From positions 1 through 50,917 of the forward strand of contig JAFPWN010000014.1 in the NCBI GenBank assembly GCA_017412765.1: a stretch of DNA of 50,917 bases. The letters run 5' to 3'. The translations under genes were made by a program, and so were the position numbers. Each line of letters opens with the position of its first letter. The first letter of the stretch is position 1. The DNA is from Oscillospiraceae bacterium (GTDB lineage: Bacteria; Bacillota; Clostridia; Oscillospirales; Oscillospiraceae). Under the pieces are notes generated by a model. The model did not search any database. It was not told the origin of the DNA and saw only the letters and a program-made list of their open reading frames with translations. Below, one piece after another: positions 17,090-25,658 of this stretch.

Positions 17090-18481
17090 TTATGCGAGAA
17101 TATCGCTTATATCGTGGAAGCCCGTGTGCTTCGTCACGATAACCACGTTGTCGCCCTTTTTTATGAAGTCAAGACCGCCGGGTATTATGCTCTGACCGCC
17201 GCGGTTTATATAGGCAACGATCAGCTCGTCCTTGCTTTTGAGATCCTTGAGCGGCACGTTCGTGAGGTTTTCTATATCCTCGGATACGTTGAACTCGATT
17301 GCCTCAACGCGGTTGTCGAAAAGGTGATAGAGGGTCTCTATACTGCTGCCGAGGGAGTTTTTCTTCGCGCGGACGTATGCGATTATCGCCTCCGCGGTGA
17401 TGTACTTCGGATATACGACGCTTCCGAGATCGAGAGAGCTTATCACGTTTCGGAAGGTGATGCGGTTTATCTTGGTGATGACCTTCGCCTGCGACTGCTC
17501 GCGCGCGTAGAGAGTGAGGAGAATGTTCTCCTCGTCAAGTCCCGTGAGCGGAACGAAGCTCTCGCAGCTGCGGATGCCCTCCTCCTTGAGAAGCTCCTCG
17601 TCGCTTCCGTCGCCGTTTATGATGATCGCCTCGGGCAGCAGACTCTCAAGCTCAAGACAGCGGTCGCGCTCTTTTTCGATTATTTTTACCTCTATGCCCA
17701 TGCTTATGAGCTGCCTGCCGAGGTAATAGGCGCTCTTGCCGCCGCCGATTATTATCGTATCCTTTACTCTGTGGGTCTTCATTCCGCACTTTTCAAAGAA
17801 GTTCGCGGCGTTTCTCGCGGTGGAGATAAACGAAACGGTGTCGCCCGCCTTGAGAATGAAATGGCCGTCGGGAGTGTAGACGTTCTCGCCGCGCTCTATC
17901 GCGCAGAAGCGGATGTTTTTGACGAGCGAGCCCAGATCCATAAGGCGCCTGTCGCAGAGCATATTGTCCGCGGGGAGCTTGAAGCGGATCATCTCGGCTC
18001 TGCCGCGCGCAAAGGGACTTACGGAGAGCGCCGTCGGCAGATACAGTATGCGCGCGATCTCGTTTGCCGCCTCAAGCTCGGGGTTAATAATGATGGAAAG
18101 CCCCAGCTTCTCGCGCAGATAGTCGATCTCCTCGGCATAGTCTGGGTTGCGGACCCGCGCTATCGCGTCGCAGTTCGTGACGCGCTGAGCGACGGTGCAG
18201 CACAGGAGATTCAGCTCGTCCGAATCAGTCACGGCGATTATGAGGTCGGCGTTCTCAACGCCCGCCTCCATCTGAGTCGAGTAGCTCGCGCCGTTGCCGA
18301 CAATGCCCATTATGTCGTAAGCGTCGGTAAGCGCTCCGATCCGAGCGGGGCTTTTGTCTATGACCGTTATGTCGTGCCCCTCAGCGTAAAGGCGCTCGGT
18401 GATGGTCGAGCCGACCTTGCCGCAGCCGACGATTATTATATTAAGACCCTGTTCATCGGGCTTTAAGTCGGATTTGAACAT
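17090..18481 (-). CDS. trkA: Trk system regulatory protein TrkA (two RCK domains)
   Basis: A 463-aa cytoplasmic gating subunit with a duplicated RCK unit. The first Rossmann motif is IIIVGCGKVGSTITERL near residue 15 and the second IIIGGGKSAYYLGRQL near 240. RCK_C domains lie around 140-225 and 375-460. It is the first gene of the five-gene minus-strand operon. The start follows AGGAGG. The region upstream holds a palindromic element and a TATAAT. Confidence 0.9.
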   Translation of the reverse strand: MFKSDLKPDEQGLNIIIVGCGKVGSTITERLYAEGHDITVIDKSPARIGALTDAYDIMGIVGNGASYSTQMEAGVENADLIIAVTDSDELNLLCCTVAQRVTNCDAIARVRNPDYAEEIDYLREKLGLSIIINPELEAANEIARILYLPTALSVSPFARGRAEMIRFKLPADNMLCDRRLMDLGSLVKNIRFCAIERGENVYTPDGHFILKAGDTVSFISTARNAANFFEKCGMKTHRVKDTIIIGGGKSAYYLGRQLISMGIEVKIIEKERDRCLELESLLPEAIIINGDGSDEELLKEEGIRSCESFVPLTGLDEENILLTLYAREQSQAKVITKINRITFRNVISSLDLGSVVYPKYITAEAIIAYVRAKKNSLGSSIETLYHLFDNRVEAIEFNVSEDIENLTNVPLKDLKSKDELIVAYINRGGQSIIPGGLDFIKKGDNVVIVTKHTGFHDISDILA

Positions 18482-18512
18482 TTCTGTCCTCCTGAACGAT
18501 ATTATACTAATA

Positions 18513-18667
18513 CTAATCCCTGATTAAAAGCTTTAACCGAGCGCGCAGGATTTTTTGCGTCATACAAGGCGTCCGGTGCAGACAATACTTTGTGTATTAT
18601 CAATCCGGATAACGAAGTATGACGCGAAAAGGGCAAGCGCGAATTGAAGATTTTGATTAGGGGTTAA
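18513..18667. repeat. MITE-like imperfect palindrome upstream of trkA
   Basis: About 155 bp whose ends are inverted repeats (CTAATCCCTGATTAAAA at 18513-18529 against TTTTGATTAGGGGTTAA at 18651-18667). The two arms stay alignable for about 60 bp each: GCGCGCAGGA with GCAAGCGCG, TGCGTCATAC with GTATGACGCG, and TCCGG with CCGGA. They close on a small central hairpin AATACTT / tgtg / TATT. Nothing here is coding. The right part of the trkA promoter (TATAAT on the minus strand near 18501-18506) lies just outside, and its -35 region would fall in the element end. Confidence 0.7.
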
Positions 18668-18703
18668 TATAAGCTATCATACCATAAAAGTGCTGAGAAT
18701 GCA

Positions 18704-18731
18704 AGAAAAAGGCAGTTCACGCAGAACTGCC
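18704..18731 (-). terminator. Terminator of the aromatic operon
   Basis: 8-bp arms GGCAGTTC (18711-18718) and GAACTGCC (18724-18731) with A's at 18705-18710, that is a U-tract on the minus strand. It directly follows the EamA stop codon. Confidence 0.85.
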
Positions 18732-19583
18732 TCAGATTATTTCGCTTGCGACAGCGGCGCCGATTATGAGCGCGGCGCCGAGCCAGCCGGAAAAGCCCAT
18801 CGGCTCGTTCAGAACGAGCGACGAGGCGAGAACGTTTATAGCCGGCTCAAGGTAGCCGAGTACGGCGAAGGTCGTGACGGGGATCTCCGTGATAGAGCCG
18901 AAGTAGAGGATATACGCGACACCCGTCTGCAAAATGGCGAGCATTACGGTTAAGCCGACGCTTACGGGGTCGAGCGATATTTCGGCGCCGAGGTTGCGCC
19001 ACAGAACGTATGGCAAAACGACAATCGCGGAGACAAAGAGCTGCGTTATCGCGCGGTCGTAGGGCGTTATGCCGTCGAGCTTTTTGTTGAATACAACGAG
19101 GGCGGCAAAGCCGAGCGCCGCGAGAAACGCGTAGAAGATACCGCCGAGCCGGACGCTCTCCCCGCTGAAAAGACCGCTTATGAGCACTACGCCGAGGAGA
19201 GATGCGAAAACGCAGAGAAGCTTTTTGCCGTCAAGGCGCTCCTTGTAGAGTATCGGCGCTGCGGCGACGAGCATAATGGGCGCTGTGTAATTGACGAGGC
19301 TTGCCGCGGCGACTGTGGTATTGAGATATGCGGCAAAGAGGAAGATCCAGTTGAAGCCGAGACACGCGCCGCTGAGCAGCAGCCATTTGAGATTTTTGCG
19401 TATAGCTTTCACGTCGGGCTTCGCGCCGGATAAAAGACGAAAGACGAGGATAAACGCTGAGCCGATAAGCCCTCTGCACATGACTACAATCTCGCTCGGA
19501 AGCTTTATAAATCTCAGACACAGCCCTATCGTGCCGAACAGCACTACTGAAAGCACGTATCGCGTTTTTGCGGAGGATCCCAT
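18732..19583 (-). CDS. EamA/DMT family transporter
   Basis: A 283-aa inner-membrane protein with ten predicted helices formed by two EamA repeats (about residues 5-135 and 145-283); the second repeat ends in LGYLEPAINVLASSLVLNEP, a typical DMT segment. The family exports or imports small metabolites. The start codon lies 3 bases after the aroQ stop, making it the last gene of the aromatic amino acid operon, so an aromatic amino acid or shikimate intermediate is a reasonable guess for the substrate. Confidence 0.82.
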   Translation of the reverse strand: MGSSAKTRYVLSVVLFGTIGLCLRFIKLPSEIVVMCRGLIGSAFILVFRLLSGAKPDVKAIRKNLKWLLLSGACLGFNWIFLFAAYLNTTVAAASLVNYTAPIMLVAAAPILYKERLDGKKLLCVFASLLGVVLISGLFSGESVRLGGIFYAFLAALGFAALVVFNKKLDGITPYDRAITQLFVSAIVVLPYVLWRNLGAEISLDPVSVGLTVMLAILQTGVAYILYFGSITEIPVTTFAVLGYLEPAINVLASSLVLNEPMGFSGWLGAALIIGAAVASEII

Positions 19584-19586
19584 CGA

Positions 19587-20018
19587 CTACTCAGCCGCCT
19601 TTATAAGTATTTCCATCGCCTCGATATAACCGGCAAAGCCCTTGCCCTTGACGGTTGCGAGACAATACGGACGGATGTATGATACCTTTCGGAACTCCTC
19701 GCGCGTATCGGGATCGGATATATGCACCTCAACTGTCGGAATGCCGACGCTCTTGAGCGCGTCGAGAAGGGCGACGGAGGTGTGAGTGTACGCGCCGGGG
19801 TTTATTACGATGCCGTCGATTTTCTGATACGACTCCTGAATTTTATCAACGAGCGCGCCCTCATGATTCGATTGGAAAAAACAGACCTCGACCCCGAGAC
19901 GCTCCGCCTCGCGCGTGATAAGCGAGCAGAGGTCTGCGTAGGTCGCGCTGCCGTAGATCTCCGGCTCGCGTATGCCGAGCATATTCAGATTGGGACCGTT
20001 AATTACGAGGATTTTCAT
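19587..20018 (-). CDS. aroQ: Type II 3-dehydroquinate dehydratase
   Basis: Removes water from 3-dehydroquinate to give 3-dehydroshikimate. The type II pattern is clear: KILVINGPNLNMLG at the start, the catalytic Tyr in REPEIYG, FQSNHEGALVDKI, INPGAYTHTSVALLDAL with the catalytic His later in VEVHISD. The length of 143 aa is normal. The ATG at 20018 is used because GGAGG lies just upstream; the coding region overlaps the end of aroEK by 20 bases. Confidence 0.93.
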   Translation of the reverse strand: MKILVINGPNLNMLGIREPEIYGSATYADLCSLITREAERLGVEVCFFQSNHEGALVDKIQESYQKIDGIVINPGAYTHTSVALLDALKSVGIPTVEVHISDPDTREEFRKVSYIRPYCLATVKGKGFAGYIEAMEILIKAAE

Positions 20019-21231
20019 TAAAATACCTCCAGATATTTTTCGCGGTTTCCTCACTCGACACCATGTTGTAGAAAACAGCGTCGCGGAAGGAGTCGTACAT
20101 CGGGCGGCGAGCTATGAACATCTCGCGCAGCGCGTCCACGCTCTTCGAGAGCGGGCGGCCCTTCATGCTGAGAGAGTCCACCGGCCGCATAAGCTCGATG
20201 ATAACGCCGTTCTGATGGAGAAGCGGGTAATTTCGCGCCTGCGTGACGACACCGCCGCCGCAGGTGATTATTTTTCCGGAGAGGCGGCCGACCTCTGCGA
20301 GCACCTCGGTCTCGATCTCGCGGAAGCGCGATTCACCGTGCTTTTCAAATATCTCCGGTATCGTCATGCCGGATTTTTCAACTATCAGCCTGTCGGTGTC
20401 GAGCACCTCGCGTCCGCTGAGCGAAGCGAGATGCCGTCCGACGGTGGTTTTTCCGACGGCGGGCATACCGATGAGAACGATATTCTCCGTATCGCGGCGC
20501 ATTTTGTTTGCTATGCGCTCGATCTCGCGGTCGTCTATTGCGCTGTCAAAGAAAAGCTCCTCGGCTCTCTTTGCCTGCCCGACGAGCATTTTAAGCCCTC
20601 CGGCGCATTTTATTCCGCGCGACTCCGCGTCGAGCAGGATGCCGGTGCGGGCGGGATTGTACACGACGTCCACAACCCCGGAGAGTCTTGAAAAGCCGCC
20701 GAGCGAGAGCGCCGCGCCGGGGCAGTTCGGATACATTCCGACGGGCGTTGTGTTCACGATAACGTCCGCGTCAAAGTGGCGGGAGATGTTACCGTAGTTA
20801 TCATCGCCTGAGCGGGAGATCATAACGATCTCGCGCGCGCCGAGCTGTCTGAGTGCGGCGCGGGCAGTGCGCGAGGTGCCGCCGGAGCCGAGAACGAGGA
20901 CTTTTTTGCCGGTGATCTCGATCCCGGCGCTTTTTACGGTGTAGATAAAGCCGTCGATGTCCGTATTGTAGCCGTAAAGCCTGCCGCCGCGGTTGACTAC
21001 CGTGTTGACAGAGCCTATCTCGCGCGCGCCATCGGATATTTCGTCGAGAAATGGGATGACGTCGAGTTTGTAGGGAATCGTTACGTTCAGCCCGTCAAAC
21101 CCGCGCGAGAGCATAAAGCGGCGCATTTCCTCCGGCTCGAGCTCGACCAGGGAATAATCGGAGTTTCCGAGCGCGTTGTGTATGGGCTGAGAGAAGCTGT
21201 GACCCAGCTTTCTGCCGACGAGAGCGTACAT
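19999..21231 (-). CDS. aroE-aroK: Shikimate dehydrogenase-shikimate kinase fusion
   Basis: A 410-aa bifunctional enzyme. Residues 1 to about 240 are shikimate dehydrogenase (AroE): LGHSFSQPIHNAL binds shikimate, GLNVTIPYKLDV carries the catalytic Lys, and VLGSGGTSRTARAAL binds NADP. Residues about 250-410 are shikimate kinase (AroK): P-loop GMPAVGKTTVGRHLA, LDTDRLI and ISGG-like ITCGGGVV, RP in GRPL. The enzymes catalyse consecutive steps (dehydroshikimate to shikimate to shikimate 3-phosphate). Shikimate dehydrogenase and kinase are usually separate genes in Clostridia. It begins directly after the pheA stop. Confidence 0.92.
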   Translation of the reverse strand: MYALVGRKLGHSFSQPIHNALGNSDYSLVELEPEEMRRFMLSRGFDGLNVTIPYKLDVIPFLDEISDGAREIGSVNTVVNRGGRLYGYNTDIDGFIYTVKSAGIEITGKKVLVLGSGGTSRTARAALRQLGAREIVMISRSGDDNYGNISRHFDADVIVNTTPVGMYPNCPGAALSLGGFSRLSGVVDVVYNPARTGILLDAESRGIKCAGGLKMLVGQAKRAEELFFDSAIDDREIERIANKMRRDTENIVLIGMPAVGKTTVGRHLASLSGREVLDTDRLIVEKSGMTIPEIFEKHGESRFREIETEVLAEVGRLSGKIITCGGGVVTQARNYPLLHQNGVIIELMRPVDSLSMKGRPLSKSVDALREMFIARRPMYDSFRDAVFYNMVSSEETAKNIWRYFNENPRN

Positions 21232-22371
21232 TTATACCTCCTGATACGCGCCGAGGTAGGTGAAGGAGGGGCAGCTCGTCTCGAGGTCGGAGAGCATTCC
21301 GATTATCTTCGGGTCGGCGGCGGAGGCCTCTATCTCAAAGAAGAAGAGGAACTCAAAATCGTGACCCACCATCGGGCAGCTCTCGAGCTTGAGGAGGTTT
21401 ACCTCGAGCGCGGCGAACTTGCTCAGCACGTCGTAGAGCGCGCCGGGCTTGTGGTCGAGAGCGAGCACGAGGCTGATCTTGTTCGCGCCGGGGTAGACCT
21501 TGGGCTCGCGGGAGATGACGATAAAGCGGGTGTAGTTATTGTCGCTGTTGCGGATATTGACGTCAAGCGACTTTAGCCCGTAGAGCTTCGCGCAGTCGGA
21601 GGAGGAGATGCAGGCGACGTCGCCGCGCTCAGACTCGGCTACGAACTGCGCCGCCATAGCGGTATTCGGGTCGGCGACTATCTTCACCTTGTCACCGAGC
21701 TTTTTGAGGAACTCACTGCACTGGCCGAGCGCCTGCTCGTGGGAGTGGATCTCGGTAATGTCGGATAATTTCGCGCCGGGCTTTGCGAGAAGCTCGTGGC
21801 TTATGCACAGGCGCGTGGAGCGCACGACGGATACCTTTTTCGTCTGCAAAAGGTCGTAGACCGCGCGTACGGAGCCGTTGGAGCTGTTTTCGATAGGCAG
21901 AACGCCGAAGTCGCAGAAGCCCATCTCGACGGCGTCGAAAACGCCCTCGAAATTCTTGAAGAAAACGAGGCTTCCGCGCGGGAAGATGCGGTCGGCCGCC
22001 ATCTGAGAGTAAGCGCCCTCAACGCCCTGGACGGCGACGGCGCCGGACTGCGGAAAGAGCGTTTCACTGCCCTGCAGGCTCTTCTCGATAAGCGCCTTTA
22101 CCTTCGTATCCTTGTCAAGACCGCTCGACTGATAAGCGCGGCTCAGCTCAAAGAGCGTTGTGTACAGTCTGTGCGAGTATGGCGCGAGGTCGCCGGAAGC
22201 CTTCTGCACCTTGTCGAGAATCTCTCGCTCGCGGGCGCGGTTCAGAACGGGCAGACCCTCGACCTTCTTGACCTCGCCTATGTCCCAACAGAGCCTCATG
22301 CGCCTGAGAAAAGCCGCTAAAAGCTCCTCGTCTACCTTGTTTATCTCGTTTCTAAGCTCATTCAGTTCCAT
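21232..22371 (-). CDS. pheA: Chorismate mutase-prephenate dehydratase (P-protein)
   Basis: Converts chorismate to prephenate and then phenylpyruvate, the committed branch to phenylalanine. An AroQ-type chorismate mutase domain covers residues 1 to about 85 (LRNEINKVDEELLAAFLRR), prephenate dehydratase about 105-285 (VEGAYSQMAADRIF, ENSSNGSV and the catalytic Thr in YTRFIVI), and a C-terminal ACT domain about 295-375 (DHKPGALYDVLSKFA). In this ACT domain the usual ESRP is LESCP, which keeps the E-S core; the family uses it to sense phenylalanine. It overlaps aroC by 10 bases. Confidence 0.93.
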   Translation of the reverse strand: MELNELRNEINKVDEELLAAFLRRMRLCWDIGEVKKVEGLPVLNRAREREILDKVQKASGDLAPYSHRLYTTLFELSRAYQSSGLDKDTKVKALIEKSLQGSETLFPQSGAVAVQGVEGAYSQMAADRIFPRGSLVFFKNFEGVFDAVEMGFCDFGVLPIENSSNGSVRAVYDLLQTKKVSVVRSTRLCISHELLAKPGAKLSDITEIHSHEQALGQCSEFLKKLGDKVKIVADPNTAMAAQFVAESERGDVACISSSDCAKLYGLKSLDVNIRNSDNNYTRFIVISREPKVYPGANKISLVLALDHKPGALYDVLSKFAALEVNLLKLESCPMVGHDFEFLFFFEIEASAADPKIIGMLSDLETSCPSFTYLGAYQEV

Positions 22372-23450
22372 TTCTTTTCCTCCAGGAGTAAGTCTAATAT
22401 TGCTGCCGCCGCCGCGGCCTCGATCACCGGCACCGCCCGCAGGGCGACGCAGGGGTCGTGGCGGCCTTTGATCTCTATTTCAGCGCCGGTCATCGCCTCA
22501 AGGTCAACGGTTTTCTGCGCCTTTGCGATCGAGGGCGTGGGCTTTATCGCAGCGCGGAAAACGACCGGCATACCGTTCGTGATCCCGCCGACTATGCCGC
22601 CGGCGTCGTTCTTTTCCGCTGCGATCCTGCCGTCCGCAATCAAATAAGGATCGTTATGCTCGCTGCCTCGCATACGCGCAGCGTTGAAGCCTGCGCCGAA
22701 CTCAACGCCCTTGACCGCCGGAACGCCGAAAACAACAGCGGCGAGGCGGTTTTCAACGCCGTCGAACATCGGGCTTCCGAGACCGCCGGGCAGACCGATT
22801 ATCGCGCACTCGATGCTGCCGCCGATACTGTCGCCGTCGGCGCGCGCATTTTCGATCTCGGCGCGCATACCTTCAGCGGCGCCGTCGTCGATAACGGCAA
22901 GCGGCTTTGCGGCGATGGATTCAAAAAGCTCTCTTGTGGGGTAGAGAGGGAAGCTCACGTCATTGGTATTGCCCACGCTTTTAAGATGCGCGCCGACGTA
23001 AATACCGCGCCGGTTGAGAAGCTCCTTCGCTATCCCTCCGGCAATGCAGAGCGGCGCGGTGAGCCTGCCGGAGAAGTGTCCGCTGCCGCGCATACCTACG
23101 CTCTTTCCGTAGCGCAAAAGCGCGGTGTAATCGGCGTGAGAGGGGCGGGGAGTGCGGAGAAAGCCAGCGTAATCGCCGCTTCTCGTGTCGGAGTTTTCTA
23201 TGATCGCGCAGATGGGAAAGCCGTCAGTAACGCCTTCATGCACGCCGGAGAGAAAAACCGGCCTGTCAGCCTCGTTTCGCGCGGTGCCGAGCCTGCTTCC
23301 GCCGGGGCGGCGCCTGTCCATAAAGGCACAGAGCGCGTCAAGGTCGATCTCTTCGCCTGCGGGAATGCCGTCGATAACACAGCCGATGGCTTTGCCGTGG
23401 CTCTCACCGAAGATCTGCACCTTCAGCGATTTTCCGAATTCAGAGGACAT
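22362..23450 (-). CDS. aroC: Chorismate synthase
   Basis: Converts 5-enolpyruvylshikimate 3-phosphate to chorismate and needs reduced FMN. FGESHGKAIGCVIDGIPAG near residue 13 is the family signature. The conserved MRGSGHFSGR (near 120) and MRGSEHNDPY (near 260) regions are present, as is GGITNGMP. The length of 362 aa is normal. It overlaps aroA by 11 bases and pheA by 10. Confidence 0.95.
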   Translation of the reverse strand: MSSEFGKSLKVQIFGESHGKAIGCVIDGIPAGEEIDLDALCAFMDRRRPGGSRLGTARNEADRPVFLSGVHEGVTDGFPICAIIENSDTRSGDYAGFLRTPRPSHADYTALLRYGKSVGMRGSGHFSGRLTAPLCIAGGIAKELLNRRGIYVGAHLKSVGNTNDVSFPLYPTRELFESIAAKPLAVIDDGAAEGMRAEIENARADGDSIGGSIECAIIGLPGGLGSPMFDGVENRLAAVVFGVPAVKGVEFGAGFNAARMRGSEHNDPYLIADGRIAAEKNDAGGIVGGITNGMPVVFRAAIKPTPSIAKAQKTVDLEAMTGAEIEIKGRHDPCVALRAVPVIEAAAAAAILDLLLEEKKWN

Positions 23451-24603
23451 CGAATCTACCTCCCAGGAGCCTGAAATCTTCCCAAAAGCCGGGATAGGAC
23501 TTATTTACGCACTCACCGCCGCATATAACGCTCGTATGAGTACCAAGCGAAGCGCCGATCGCCGCCGCCATCGCTATGCGGTGGTCGCTTGCGCTGTCGC
23601 ACCTGCCGCCGGTGAGCGGCTGAGGCTCGACGGTGAAGCGCTCGCCGTGATCGCGCGCCGCGCCGCCGAGTGAATTTATCATATTTTTGACCGTCATAAT
23701 GCGGTCGGATTCCTTGATGCGCAGCCGCTCTATGCCGGTAAAGCTTCCGCCCCTGTGCATCGCGGCATAGACCGCGAGCGCGGGGAGCATATCCGGCGTG
23801 TCCGTGAGATCAACGCACTCGCCGCGGTCGAGGCGAGCGAGATTTTCAAAAATCACTCTGTCGCCCTGCGGAGAGGCGGGGTCGAGTCCGGTGACAGACG
23901 CTCCGGCGATTATGAAAAACGCCGCGTTTGACCAGTCGCCCTCGGCGATCACCGCTCCGGGCGAGCGGTATGAGCCGGAAACGGCGAGACCGTTGACGTT
24001 AACGCCGAATTTTCCCATCGCGCGCTTTGTCATCTCGACGTATGAAGCGCTCTGAAGAGGCGTCGTGAGCCGCACCTCGCCGCCGCCGACCGTCGGAAGC
24101 GCGAGGAGAAGCCCCGTTATATACTGGCTCGAGACGTTGCCGGGCAGAGAGAACGCTCCGCCTGAAAGACCACCGGAAACCGCAAAGGGAAGTCTGTCGG
24201 CTGAAAAATGAGCGCCGTGAGCCTCCATAGCGGTCCTGAGGTCGCCTATCGGGCGCTCTGGAAGTCTGCCGCGGCCGATGAAGGACGCGCGCTCGCATAT
24301 CGCCGCCGCGACCGGCAGCATAAAGCGCAGCGTCGAGCCGGATTCGCCGCAGTCGAGAGTGGGGTTTTCCGGAACTTCTCTTATCGGCAAAACCGAGAAA
24401 ACGCCGCCGCTGTACTGAATCTCAGCGCCGAGCGCCGTCAGACACCGCGCGGTCGCCGTTATATCCTCACTGACCGCGGGGCAGAAGATCTCCGTCCGCT
24501 TATCGGACAGCGCGGCGCAGATGAGAAGCCGGTGGACGTCGGATTTTGACGGTATTGCGGCGATAGTGCCGCCGAGCGGAGCGGGGTAGACCTTATAATC
24601 CAT
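23440..24603 (-). CDS. aroA: 3-phosphoshikimate 1-carboxyvinyltransferase (EPSP synthase)
   Basis: Joins shikimate 3-phosphate and phosphoenolpyruvate. SKSDVHRLLICAAL at residue 19 supplies the Lys/Ser/Arg triad. DCGESGSTLRFMLPVAA near 83-99 is the PEP-binding loop and carries the variant GESGSTLR where classical class I enzymes have GNAGTAMR. RLRIKESDR is near 263 and SDHRIAMA near 343. The protein is 387 aa, somewhat short for the family (about 420-430). The gene overlaps aroB by one base. Confidence 0.93.
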   Translation of the reverse strand: MDYKVYPAPLGGTIAAIPSKSDVHRLLICAALSDKRTEIFCPAVSEDITATARCLTALGAEIQYSGGVFSVLPIREVPENPTLDCGESGSTLRFMLPVAAAICERASFIGRGRLPERPIGDLRTAMEAHGAHFSADRLPFAVSGGLSGGAFSLPGNVSSQYITGLLLALPTVGGGEVRLTTPLQSASYVEMTKRAMGKFGVNVNGLAVSGSYRSPGAVIAEGDWSNAAFFIIAGASVTGLDPASPQGDRVIFENLARLDRGECVDLTDTPDMLPALAVYAAMHRGGSFTGIERLRIKESDRIMTVKNMINSLGGAARDHGERFTVEPQPLTGGRCDSASDHRIAMAAAIGASLGTHTSVICGGECVNKSYPGFWEDFRLLGGRFDVL

Positions 24604-25658
24604 TATTCCTTACCTGAAATCGCAATATTTCGCAGCTCCTCGACCGGAATGGTCCTGAGGAAGCATTTGCCGATCCTTTCGATCATGATGACCGTTATCG
24701 TGCCGCCCTCGCGCTTTTTATCGCCGCAGGCGGCGGTATAGAGGCTCTCGGCGTCGTATGGCGAGGCGACGGGGAGGTTGTTCTCCTTGAAAATCCGAAT
24801 GATCTCGTCGGTCGTGCCCTTTTCCGTAACGCCAAGCTTTTCGCCGGCGCGTGAGATCATAACCGTGCCGACCGCGACCGCGTGACCGTGCGGAAAGGTG
24901 TAGCCCGAGAGCTTTTCGATGGCGTGCGCCATCGTGTGACCGAGATTGAGAAACTTTCTGTCGCCGCGGTCAAACTCGTCGCGCTCGACGTAGTCCGCCT
25001 TGTGCTGAACGCAGGAGGCGACTATATCTTCGATATTCTGAACTCTGCCGCCGGAAAAAGCCTCAAATAGCGGCTTATCGTCAAGAATCCCGTACTTTAT
25101 GCTCTCAGCGGCGCCGTCCGCGAAAACCTCTGGCGTGAGGGTCCTGAAGGTGTCGGTGTCACAGCACACCAGAATGGGCTGCGCGAATACTCCGGCGAGA
25201 TTCTTTCCGTGACTGAGGTCAACGGCGGTCTTGCCGCCGACGGAGGAATCCACCGCCGCGAGAAGCGTTGTGGGTATCTGGGCAAAAGGCACGCCGCGCA
25301 GATATATTGAAGCGGCAAAACCCGCCATATCGCCGGTCACGCCGCCGCCGAGCGCGACGACGAGGTCGGAGCGGGTGAGAGAGGCGTCGGCCATCTCCTC
25401 CAGAATAGAGGAGAGAGTTACCATATTCTTACTCTGCTCGCCCGCGGGAAAGACTATCGTAAATGGCGAAAAGCCCGCGCTTTCAAGGCTGTTTCGAACT
25501 GTTTTGCCGTAAAGCGGAGCGACGTTGGAATCGGTGACGACGCAGACCCTGCGCGGCGGCTTTGCGACAAGTGCGAGCATTTGCCCGAACGACGGGAGGA
25601 TGCCGCTTCCGATATTTACGTCGTAGCCCCCGCGGACGTTTACTCTTACGGTTTTCAT
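24603..25658 (-). CDS. aroB: 3-dehydroquinate synthase
   Basis: Cyclises DAHP to 3-dehydroquinate using NAD+ and a divalent metal. ALGGGVTGDMAGFAASIYLRG (read as ALGGGVTGDMAGFAAS) near residue 103 is the NAD-binding signature, and TTLLAAVDSSVGGKTAVD near 128 and LNLGHTMAHAIE near 248 provide substrate and metal ligands. The length of 351 aa is typical. It overlaps tyrA by 4 bases. Confidence 0.95.
   Translation of the reverse strand: MKTVRVNVRGGYDVNIGSGILPSFGQMLALVAKPPRRVCVVTDSNVAPLYGKTVRNSLESAGFSPFTIVFPAGEQSKNMVTLSSILEEMADASLTRSDLVVALGGGVTGDMAGFAASIYLRGVPFAQIPTTLLAAVDSSVGGKTAVDLSHGKNLAGVFAQPILVCCDTDTFRTLTPEVFADGAAESIKYGILDDKPLFEAFSGGRVQNIEDIVASCVQHKADYVERDEFDRGDRKFLNLGHTMAHAIEKLSGYTFPHGHAVAVGTVMISRAGEKLGVTEKGTTDEIIRIFKENNLPVASPYDAESLYTAACGDKKREGGTITVIMIERIGKCFLRTIPVEELRNIAISGKE

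Noticed and set aside
17114-18466. 450-codon plus-strand open frame opposite trkA, and similar long frames opposite trkH (15976-16914) and the GH3 gene (5255-6136)
   Set aside because: They mirror the GC-rich codon pattern of strongly supported genes on the other strand, lack ribosome sites and contain no recognisable motif.
18485-18680. Possible ydaO-type (c-di-AMP) riboswitch before the K+ operon
   Set aside because: The region is a near-symmetrical palindrome with terminal repeats. I could not find the conserved ydaO cores, so a MITE-like element is the better reading.
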